Below, piece after piece: positions 1-6,735 of a stretch of 10,560 nt of DNA. Below the pieces are notes generated by a model, which saw only the letters and a program-made list of their open reading frames with translations, was not told where the DNA came from and did not search any database. The DNA comes from Bacteroidales bacterium. Lineage in GTDB: Bacteria > Bacteroidota > Bacteroidia > Bacteroidales > Azobacteroidaceae. The stretch lies in the NCBI GenBank assembly GCA_020860885.1, contig JAJBTS010000430.1, positions 1 through 10,560 of the forward strand, given 5' to 3'. The translations under genes and the position numbers were made by a program. The first letter of the stretch is position 1; each line of letters starts with the position of its first letter.

Positions 1-774
1 GTATTGTTGTATCCAACTGTTTAAGCTATCTAACAATACCGGAGAATCTTTCCTGACAGCCCATGCCTGTAGCTGATTAAATCCGATATCCGTATTAATA
101 TTTATATTTGGGAACATTCTTTGGTTACACAAAGCTATATTTTCGTCAATGACGGCATAATCGATTTCATCATAAGCCACCATATATAGAAGTTGCTCCG
201 CAGTATAGTTATGATCCTCATTTATATAAATGGGTTCTGCTATTTCTTCCGATAAGTTTTTTATTCTGAGTATAGCGGGGGAGTTCCAGGTCACATAAAC
301 AGTCTTATTGGCTAATTCTATTTGGTTGGAAATGAAAAAGGTGCTGTCGTCCACTGTTTTTTCCCTTTGTACCAAGACTTGCTTCCCTTTCGATATAGGT
401 ATTGTAAAGGCAAGTTCTTCTTTCAGTTCTTGTGTTACAGGTATATTCCGGGCAATAATATCGTATTCTTTCTCTTTCAGTTTCCGGATACTTCTTTCCA
501 GATTATTTTCAAGGAATATATTTACATTCAGATCCGAAATTTCTTCTATATATTTGGAGAGATTGTATTGAATTCCCTTAATGCTATCGCCAACAATATA
601 ATAATCAATAGCATTGTATTCTGTTACTATATTCAGATTATCGGATAATTGGATTTCAGGAAAATCCCGCACTACATTCTTTTCTTCAGTATTTCTGAAG
701 AAATAAACAACAATTAAGGAAAGAACGATTATAGTTGTAAAAGCAAGAAGGATCTGATGTATCTTTTTTCGCAT
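1..774 (-). CDS. MltF-like substrate-binding / lytic transglycosylase protein (3' end outside window)
   Basis: The frame opens with ATG at 774 and stays open for 258 codons to the left edge without a stop, so the C-terminus is missing. Residues 1-6 are basic, about 7-25 form one hydrophobic segment, and no lipobox cysteine follows, so a membrane anchor or uncleaved signal is likely. Residues about 38-258 resemble the family-3 solute-binding domain of MltF-type proteins: a 'LNIVTEYNAIDYYIVGDSI' stretch near 47-65, 'YDIIARNIPVT' near 104-114, and 'LQAWAVRKDSPVLLDSLN' near 235-252. In MltF this regulatory domain precedes a lysozyme-like SLT catalytic domain that cleaves peptidoglycan; that domain would lie beyond the window and is inferred. 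The start is 5 bp after the porin stop, so cotranscription is likely. The alternative is a stand-alone binding protein with no SLT domain. Confidence 0.82.
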   Translation of the reverse strand, partial: MRKKIHQILLAFTTIIVLSLIVVYFFRNTEEKNVVRDFPEIQLSDNLNIVTEYNAIDYYIVGDSIKGIQYNLSKYIEEISDLNVNIFLENNLERSIRKLKEKEYDIIARNIPVTQELKEELAFTIPISKGKQVLVQREKTVDDSTFFISNQIELANKTVYVTWNSPAILRIKNLSEEIAEPIYINEDHNYTAEQLLYMVAYDEIDYAVIDENIALCNQRMFPNININTDIGFNQLQAWAVRKDSPVLLDSLNSWIQQY

Positions 775-779
775 AACGG

Positions 780-2948
780 CTAATTGATAAAATCAACAGA
801 AAGTCCTAGTTTTACAATGCTCGGATTAACGGGGTAATGGGGAAGTGAAAAATATTCGGGAGGATTAATAAACTGTGCGCCTGCATTATAATATTGAATA
901 AAAAAGCGGGTCTGTTTCAAATGACAGTTAATAAAACCACTTATTAAAGGATAATTTCCAACTTTAACAGCATTTCCCGAAGTCATGTCCTGCAATTTGA
1001 ATTGCTGAGTTGCCGGTTCATAAGAAGGAGCGTAATATTCGGTCCAGTAATGAGCGTTCGCACCCATTTGCACTGTTAATACTTTGGCTATCTTAAACTG
1101 AACGTACAGACTGGTATAGGCTGTAAAATCCGGTAAAGGAAGTATGGAGCTATTACTTGTTTTTTGATACACCAATCGATTATCCCAATGAAGTGCCCGA
1201 TATTGGAAATCTTGTTTTAGTATGGCAGTAATAATCTGTATATCACTATTGTGTTGTGTCGGCATCCCATCTTTGTCAAAATAAAGATAATTGGAAATAT
1301 TTTCAACGCCTAAACCAAAATTCGTATTCGTATGAGGTATATGGATGTCACCACCAAAACGAACTTTTTTTACCTTGGAAAAATCCTTATCCCACCAGAA
1401 ATATTTACTGTGGTAATGATTCTCGTAAAAAGTAGGTTCTATGTTTTTTATGGATCCATATGCGGAGATTGAGGCCGTATCGCCCCATACAGGGATACGG
1501 GTTTCGATATTTCCTGATAGATCCATATCTCCCAGATTATACCCTAATACGCCAAAACTAGCCTGTGTATTGTAACGGAATATGTCTCCGCTTCTTTTTG
1601 CTAATTCTCCTCCTATATACGTTGCCGAGTAGTCTTTTTCATAATTATTGATAGTTGTATCCATCATCGTATAGCTACGGAAATCCTGAGTAATAAAAGC
1701 CGTCAGGTCAAATTTCGCCCATTCGCTGAATCCTTCCCGAAGAGATAAGCCTAGCGTATTACTCATATTCCAATAAGAGGTAGAATCATTCACACTATTC
1801 ATGTGAGGAAGAGAATCTCTCTCAGGATAATAGGCATCTACCCGGTTTTTATTTGTACTATAGAATCTTTTTCTTTTATTATCGAGATTGAAGGTATATA
1901 TTATACTTGAGACCGGAATGAATTGTTTTATGACATTTCCTTCTTCATCTACGCGCTCCGAATCTCTTTCAAATCCCATATTGTAATGGTAATTCAGGTA
2001 ATATTGCCCTCCTTTCAGGTTGTTCCAGGTATCCTGCAGGTTCGTTGCGAAATCCAGGGTATTATCTCCCGAAGGATGTGTTATATCCACGTCGTTTTGT
2101 AATCCGCCGTTTTCTGCTGTGGTATAGTCGGACGGATTGACAAAAACATGGAGTCTGTGACGGTCAGAGATGTAGTTGGCAAAGAAAACCCATTCCAGAT
2201 GTTTGGATGCCTGAGACTCGTAGTATCCTCTGGCATAGAGATAGTCCACATCGAATCCTATATTTAATTTCTTACCCAGATTGATGGCCAAGATAGCCTG
2301 CAATCTTTCTTCCCTGACCTGCCGGCTACCGGCTCTTTGGTAAGAGATATTGGAATAGGGTATTTTCGTATTAATGAAATTGAATGTTCCGGGTGTTTTA
2401 GCATACCGATAGAACGGATCCATGAATATGAAATGAGAACGATCCTTTCTGTCAAAGAATACACGGGATTCGGTGGCAAGGCCCAGATTTCCCAGATAAG
2501 CTTCAGAAATGCCAAAGCCTTCTACATTTGTACGGTTAAAATAGTCTGTCAGGAAAGTATCCGGATAGGCTGTGATCATTTCACCCGTACGTTCGGTGAT
2601 ATTCCAGAAATTAATTTTTTTTGTAGTATCGATACCGGTTTCCGGTGCATCCAATTGCATATAAAGAGGATTCCGGATAGAATCATTTATTTCTCCGGCA
2701 ATACTAGGACTGTAAGGGTGATCGTGATCATGATCATGGTCGTGAATATGCTCCTGCTGGTCCTGGATTATATTCTCATTACTGATAAGAGTATCTCTTG
2801 CCTGAATAATTGTATCCTGCCGGATAATTTCAGATTGCGACTGACTGTAGAGAGAGAAAGAGCAGGATAATAATGAAAATAACAAAAGAGACGAAAAAAA
2901 CGACTTCATTATTTTCCTCTTCCTTTTTGTTATTTTCATTTCATTCAT
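780..2948 (-). CDS. Putative outer-membrane porin (Bacteroidetes Porin_10-like)
   Basis: A 722-residue protein resembling the Bacteroidetes 'putative porin' family (Pfam Porin_10, recalled, not searched). It has a basic N-terminus and a hydrophobic signal segment at about 17-33 ending 'SLYSQSQS', a plausible signal peptidase site. A low-complexity linker follows with six histidines at 67, 69, 71, 73, 75 and 77 mostly alternating with aspartate. From about residue 95 come family-like motifs such as 'NLGKKLNIGFDVDYLYARGYY' (in part) and 'FFDRKDRSHFIFMDP', then many alternating aromatic/polar strands, and the C-terminus 'LGLSVDFIN' looks like a closing beta strand. The ATG at 2948 overlaps the gamma-subunit stop by 4 bp (ATGA). 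An alternative ATG at 2909 (residue 14) has an AGGAAGAGGA stretch 5 bp upstream and would give a more compact signal peptide. An LLSC sequence at 26-29 weakly resembles a lipobox. The permeating substrate is unknown. Confidence 0.85.
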   Translation of the reverse strand: MNEMKITKRKRKIMKSFFSSLLLFSLLSCSFSLYSQSQSEIIRQDTIIQARDTLISNENIIQDQQEHIHDHDHDHDHPYSPSIAGEINDSIRNPLYMQLDAPETGIDTTKKINFWNITERTGEMITAYPDTFLTDYFNRTNVEGFGISEAYLGNLGLATESRVFFDRKDRSHFIFMDPFYRYAKTPGTFNFINTKIPYSNISYQRAGSRQVREERLQAILAINLGKKLNIGFDVDYLYARGYYESQASKHLEWVFFANYISDRHRLHVFVNPSDYTTAENGGLQNDVDITHPSGDNTLDFATNLQDTWNNLKGGQYYLNYHYNMGFERDSERVDEEGNVIKQFIPVSSIIYTFNLDNKRKRFYSTNKNRVDAYYPERDSLPHMNSVNDSTSYWNMSNTLGLSLREGFSEWAKFDLTAFITQDFRSYTMMDTTINNYEKDYSATYIGGELAKRSGDIFRYNTQASFGVLGYNLGDMDLSGNIETRIPVWGDTASISAYGSIKNIEPTFYENHYHSKYFWWDKDFSKVKKVRFGGDIHIPHTNTNFGLGVENISNYLYFDKDGMPTQHNSDIQIITAILKQDFQYRALHWDNRLVYQKTSNSSILPLPDFTAYTSLYVQFKIAKVLTVQMGANAHYWTEYYAPSYEPATQQFKLQDMTSGNAVKVGNYPLISGFINCHLKQTRFFIQYYNAGAQFINPPEYFSLPHYPVNPSIVKLGLSVDFIN

Positions 2949-3490
2949 TGAACTTCACGTATTAATTCCATACCCCGTAAGATAGCTTTCTCATTCATAG
3001 GTAATAATTTATGGTGACGTTCGGGAAGAGATTTCTTTAAACCTGCCATCACGCTTTCAATTTTTACCATAGGAGTAATTTTTAGCATTCCACCTAAAAC
3101 AATCATGTTAAAGGCTTTTGCATTTCCTTCCTGAGTTGCAATATTCATAGCATCAATTTCGAAGATACGAATATCTTTACGGGTTGGTTTTTGAGTTATG
3201 CCATAGCCGTCGTATATCAACACACCACCAGCCTTCACTGTTTTTTCAAATTTTTCCAGAGAGGGCTGATTCAATACGATTGCAATGTCGTATTCGTTTA
3301 GTACGGGGGAAGAAATTCTGTCATCACTCAGGATAACTGTAACATTCGCTGTACCTCCCCGCTGTTCCGGTCCGTAAGAAGGAAACCAACTGACTTCTTT
3401 CCCTTCCATTAAGCCCGAATAAGCCAATATTTTTCCCATTGACAGGACTCCTTGTCCTCCGAATCCAGCTATAATTATTTCGTGTTGCAT
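2945..3490 (-). CDS. 2-oxoacid:ferredoxin oxidoreductase, gamma subunit
   Basis: A 181-residue protein, the usual size of the gamma subunit of four-subunit 2-oxoacid:ferredoxin oxidoreductases. It begins with a nucleotide-fold-like glycine motif, 'AGFGGQGVLSMGK' at 8-20, and carries the family signature 'PSYGPEQRGGTANV' at 37-50. The rest alternates beta strands and helices, as expected of this domain, which packs against the alpha/beta catalytic core and is thought to help bind coenzyme A. It starts 2 bp after the beta-subunit stop and ends in a 4-bp ATGA overlap with the porin start, so it sits inside the operon. The product name depends on the substrate: KorC if 2-oxoglutarate, or the corresponding Vor subunit if branched-chain 2-oxoacids. 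The sequence does not settle this. Confidence 0.93.
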   Translation of the reverse strand: MQHEIIIAGFGGQGVLSMGKILAYSGLMEGKEVSWFPSYGPEQRGGTANVTVILSDDRISSPVLNEYDIAIVLNQPSLEKFEKTVKAGGVLIYDGYGITQKPTRKDIRIFEIDAMNIATQEGNAKAFNMIVLGGMLKITPMVKIESVMAGLKKSLPERHHKLLPMNEKAILRGMELIREVQ

Positions 3491-3492
3491 AA

Positions 3493-4257
3493 TTATTTAT
3501 CTTTTATTATTCCTAACGGATACATAGGAACCATATTTTCCATCATCCATTTATTTGCTTGGTCAGGAGTCATTTTCCATCCTGAAGCGCAGGTAGAAAC
3601 AAATTCAACAATAGATGTTCCTTTTCCTGCCATTGAATTTTCAAAAGCTTTACGTAACATTTTCTTTGCTTTTTTGGTTGCCGGAGCCGTATGAACCGTT
3701 TCACGGGTGACCAGGTAGGTTCCTTCTAATTGAGCCAGTAAATCGGATATTTTCAAAGGATAACCGTTTAATGCTACATTCCGCCCGTAAGGACAGGTAG
3801 AAGTCTTCATATCGATGAGAGTAGTAGGAGCCATTTGTCCTCCTGTCATACCATAAATAGCGTTATTAATGAAAACGATCACTATGTTTTCACCTCTGTT
3901 GCAGGCATGGATGGTTTCTGCTGTTCCGATAGCTGCGAGGTCGCCATCGCCCTGATAAGAAAATACCATTTTTCCAGGATTTAATCTTTTTGCAGCGGTA
4001 GCTACGGCAGGAGCTCTTCCGTGGGCGGCTTCTATCCAGTCTATATCCAGGTAATTGTAAGCAAATACAGCACAACCTACCGGGGCTATGCCTATTGTTT
4101 GCTCGGCCATCCCCATTTCATCGATTACTTCGGCAATAAGTTTATGAACTACTCCATGGCTGCACCCCGGACAATAATGCATGGCATTATCGTTCATCAG
4201 GCGAGGTTTACCGTATACTTTATTTTCAGGTTTAATTATATCTATAGTGTCCATCAT
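3493..4257 (-). CDS. 2-oxoacid:ferredoxin oxidoreductase, beta (TPP-binding) subunit
   Basis: A 254-residue thiamine-diphosphate-binding subunit that performs decarboxylation and passes electrons to a [4Fe-4S] cluster. 'CPGCSH' is at 29-34 and 'GCA' at 61-63. The TPP/Mg motif runs from 'GDGD' at 103-106 to 'NN' at 131-132, followed by 'YGMTGGQ' at 135-141. Cysteines 29, 32, 62 and 223 ('STCASGW') have the spacing of the four cluster ligands known in archaeal two-subunit 2-oxoacid:ferredoxin oxidoreductases. Size and motif order match the KorB family, and the protein looks complete. Two ATG codons stand side by side at 4257 and 4254; the first overlaps the alpha stop by 4 bp and was chosen for that reason. 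Annotated relatives are called either 2-oxoglutarate or 3-methyl-2-oxobutanoate oxidoreductase. Confidence 0.95.
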   Translation of the reverse strand: MMDTIDIIKPENKVYGKPRLMNDNAMHYCPGCSHGVVHKLIAEVIDEMGMAEQTIGIAPVGCAVFAYNYLDIDWIEAAHGRAPAVATAAKRLNPGKMVFSYQGDGDLAAIGTAETIHACNRGENIVIVFINNAIYGMTGGQMAPTTLIDMKTSTCPYGRNVALNGYPLKISDLLAQLEGTYLVTRETVHTAPATKKAKKMLRKAFENSMAGKGTSIVEFVSTCASGWKMTPDQANKWMMENMVPMYPLGIIKDK

Positions 4258-5336
4258 CTGATCAATTTTTCTTTAAGTGCGTTTAATACTTCCTGAGGAG
4301 TGGGTACAATACCTCCCAAACGACCAAAATGTTCTACCAGAACCTTACATTCCACAGCTAATTTTACATCTTCCACCATTTGACCGGCATTTAATTCAAC
4401 CGATAAGATTCCTTTTACTTTATCCTTGTACGTATTTAATATTTTACTTGGATAAGGCCATAAGGTAATAGGACGGAACAATCCCACTTTAATTCCTTCT
4501 TCTTTTGCCAGTTGGATTGCTTTCTGACTTATTCTGGCTGCTGAGCCAAACGCTACGATTAAATAATCTATATCATCGCATTCGATTTCTTCATACAATA
4601 CCTCGTTTTCTTCGATTTTTTTGTATTTCTCCTGAAAACGAATGTTATTGTGTTCCATAATAGAAGAGTCTAATTCCAGAGACGTAATTACGTTTCTCCC
4701 TCTGCTTTCAGGCCTGCCTAAGGTAGCCCAGGGTTGCTCTCTTCTTATTTCTTCTTCTGTTTTTCTGGGTCTTTGTTCCGGAAGAACGACCTTCTCCATC
4801 ATTTGACCGATAACACCATCTGCTAAAATCATGGCGGGGTTATTGTATTTGAAAGACAGATCGAATCCCAAAGCAACGTGATCAGCCATTTCCTGTACGG
4901 ATGCGGGAGCGAGCGTGATTAAACGGTAATCTCCGTGTCCGCCTCCTTTTACTGTCTGGAAATAATCTGCCTGACTGGGTTGTATGGTTCCGAGGCCAGG
5001 ACCTCCACGCATAATATTTACGATCAATCCGGGAAGTTCAGCTCCCGCCATATAAGAGATTCCTTCTTGTTTCAAACTTATTCCGGGGCTGGAAGAGGAA
5101 GTCATTACCCGTTTTCCACAAGCAGCGCCGCCATACACCATATTGATTGCAGCCACTTCACTTTCTGCCTGAAGCACGATCATACCTGTTGTTTCCCAGG
5201 GCTTTTCATCCATAAGGGTTTCCATTATCTCGGATTGCGGAGTAATAGGATAACCGAAATATCCATCGGCTCCGTAACGGATAGCAGCATGGGCAATAGC
5301 CTCATTGCCTTTCATTAATTTTATTTCTTCAGCCAT
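4254..5336 (-). CDS. vorB: 2-oxoacid:ferredoxin oxidoreductase, alpha subunit (KorA/VorB type)
   Basis: A 360-residue subunit made of the pyrimidine-binding domain I and the following domain II of the oxidoreductase family. Seen motifs are 'GYPITPQSEIME' at 28-39, the catalytic-type glutamate segment 'QAESEVAAIN' at 56-65, 'TSSSSPGISLKQEG' at 79-92 and 'RGGPGLGTIQPSQADY' at 110-125. The C-terminal part from about 230 is the transketolase-C-like domain with 'LIVAFGSAARISQKA'. The 'YPITPQSEI' form is shared by 2-oxoglutarate (KorA) and branched-chain (VorB) enzymes; Bacteroidales copies in this gene order are commonly labelled VorB, so the symbol is by analogy. The start overlaps the ferredoxin gene by 8 bp and the stop overlaps the beta start by 4 bp, suggesting translational coupling of subunits needed in equal amounts. 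Confidence 0.93.
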   Translation of the reverse strand: MAEEIKLMKGNEAIAHAAIRYGADGYFGYPITPQSEIMETLMDEKPWETTGMIVLQAESEVAAINMVYGGAACGKRVMTSSSSPGISLKQEGISYMAGAELPGLIVNIMRGGPGLGTIQPSQADYFQTVKGGGHGDYRLITLAPASVQEMADHVALGFDLSFKYNNPAMILADGVIGQMMEKVVLPEQRPRKTEEEIRREQPWATLGRPESRGRNVITSLELDSSIMEHNNIRFQEKYKKIEENEVLYEEIECDDIDYLIVAFGSAARISQKAIQLAKEEGIKVGLFRPITLWPYPSKILNTYKDKVKGILSVELNAGQMVEDVKLAVECKVLVEHFGRLGGIVPTPQEVLNALKEKLIR

Positions 5337-5562
5337 TTTGTAACTTTACCTTATATACAGTGATACAACCATCAGGACATACATATCCACAATTCGCACA
5401 ACCAATACAGTCGTCTGGTTTAGCCATTTGGGCATAATTATAACCTTTGCTGTTTACCTCTTTTCCCAAAACGAGAACATCGGTCGGACAGGCAACTACA
5501 CATAGATCGCATCCTTTGCATCTATCTGTGTTTACAATTACGGTGCCTTTAATTTTTGCCAT
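5329..5562 (-). CDS. 2[4Fe-4S] ferredoxin-type delta subunit of the 2-oxoacid oxidoreductase
   Basis: A 77-residue protein with two classic [4Fe-4S] motifs: C15-x2-C18-x2-C21-x3-C25-P and C52-x2-C55-x2-C58-x3-C62-P, plus an extra C66 in 'PDGC'. The spacing between the motifs (26 residues from C25 to C52) is typical of the delta subunits of 2-oxoacid:ferredoxin oxidoreductases, which relay electrons from the beta-subunit cluster to soluble ferredoxin. It is encoded immediately before the alpha subunit, with an 8-bp overlap, which supports this role over that of a free ferredoxin. The ATG at 5562 is the only sensible start, and the protein has no signal peptide, so it is cytoplasmic. Confidence 0.94.
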   Translation of the reverse strand: MAKIKGTVIVNTDRCKGCDLCVVACPTDVLVLGKEVNSKGYNYAQMAKPDDCIGCANCGYVCPDGCITVYKVKLQNG

Positions 5563-5596
5563 AAATTCTATTTTATAATTTACGTATATAACTCAG

Positions 5597-6712
5597 TTAA
5601 AGGTATGGAAATTCTTTCCTTATTTCCTTTATTTCATTTACCAGTTTATGATTTTTATCTCCGGTATCTTTTATTCCTTCTTCCAGAATAGCAATGGCTT
5701 TTTTATACTCTTGCTGGTCTACAAATATCCTGGCCTTATACCAGAAGAGATCTTCTCTGTCTCTTTCAAAGCCTGCTTCAATTCCTTCATCCAGAATCCC
5801 AAGGGCTTCTTCGAGCATATCCATTTTCAGACACAGTTCGACAGCCATAAAGAATGGTTCGGGATAGTCCGGTCTTATTTTCATAGATCTTTTGGCCGTA
5901 TCGATAGATTTTAAGTCGTTGCCATTCACTTCATACAGTCCCATCAGATTCATGAAAAGATTAATGTCGTCGCCTCCGAGCGTTATGGTAAACTCGAACG
6001 CTTCAATGGCTTTATCCAATCTTTTCATTTCTATATAAGCTTTCCCTAGTTCGAACCAGATATTTTTATCCAGGGGAGCTGATTTGGCTATTTTTTCAGC
6101 GGTTCGTAAAGCATTTTTTTCTTCTTCCAAAGAAATATATGCGCTTAGCTGGATCCAGTAAAATTCCATTTTAGAATTCAGTACGGATATTGCTTCGTTG
6201 GCTACCTGCAAAGCTGCTTCGTAATGTTCGATTTCATTGAGAGCATTACCCAGAACCTGATAAATAGGAGATAAATCTTCGGGTTTATTTTCGTATTCTC
6301 TCTTCAGTTGCTGAAAATAAAGGAATGCTTCTTCTTCCATACCCAGATGCATCATTGCCGAAATCTTATAAGCCTTAGGATAAACCGTATTTTCCGAAGA
6401 AATTAACTGCTCTGTCAGACGATACAATTCGATCCATTCTCCAAGTTCATTCAGATAGAATAATACCTCTTCTATCAGATCCGTGTTTCCCGGATGAAAG
6501 TTCAGTATATATGGAATAGATTTCTTCAATTGTACTTTATCATAATCTTCATAATAAATCTCCAGAAGATCCATTAATGGTTCCACATCCAGAAATTCAG
6601 GACTTCGGCCTTCATCGAAAGCCTTTTTCCATTTATAGTAAAAATCAGGAAAAATAACCTCTTCGTATTCTCCTCCATTTTCTTCGTAAGTAGTAAACTG
6701 AAAATATTTCAT
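5597..6712 (-). CDS. Tetratricopeptide repeat protein
   Basis: A 371-residue, largely helical and acidic protein with degenerate tetratricopeptide repeats. The clearest are at about 148-178 ('YQVLGNALNEIEHYEAALQV'), 217-247 ('WFELGKAYIEMKRLDKAIEA'), 250-281, 285-315 and 321-350, each with the small/large residue pattern of helix A and helix B; weaker repeats fill 77-145. No signal peptide or membrane segment is visible, so it should be cytoplasmic and act through protein contacts. The first 35 residues are rich in aromatic and acidic residues and match no motif I know. It lies 23 bp after glnS and 34 bp before the ferredoxin gene, so it is probably cotranscribed. A similar TPR gene next to this oxidoreductase is common in Bacteroidales as I recall. 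The partner is unknown. Confidence 0.85.
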   Translation of the reverse strand: MKYFQFTTYEENGGEYEEVIFPDFYYKWKKAFDEGRSPEFLDVEPLMDLLEIYYEDYDKVQLKKSIPYILNFHPGNTDLIEEVLFYLNELGEWIELYRLTEQLISSENTVYPKAYKISAMMHLGMEEEAFLYFQQLKREYENKPEDLSPIYQVLGNALNEIEHYEAALQVANEAISVLNSKMEFYWIQLSAYISLEEEKNALRTAEKIAKSAPLDKNIWFELGKAYIEMKRLDKAIEAFEFTITLGGDDINLFMNLMGLYEVNGNDLKSIDTAKRSMKIRPDYPEPFFMAVELCLKMDMLEEALGILDEGIEAGFERDREDLFWYKARIFVDQQEYKKAIAILEEGIKDTGDKNHKLVNEIKEIRKEFPYL

Positions 6713-6735
6713 AATTATAATATAAAGTTTTGGGA

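Noticed and set aside
322..648. Plus-strand frames of 87-108 codons at 308-648
   Set aside because: They lie wholly opposite the MltF-like gene, whose protein has clear family motifs; their translations are low-complexity Phe/Ser/Ile-rich and resemble nothing known.
2337..2870. Plus-strand frame of 177 codons opposite the porin
   Set aside because: It mirrors the porin coding strand, has no recognisable domain, and its lack of stops is explained by the codon bias of the opposite gene.
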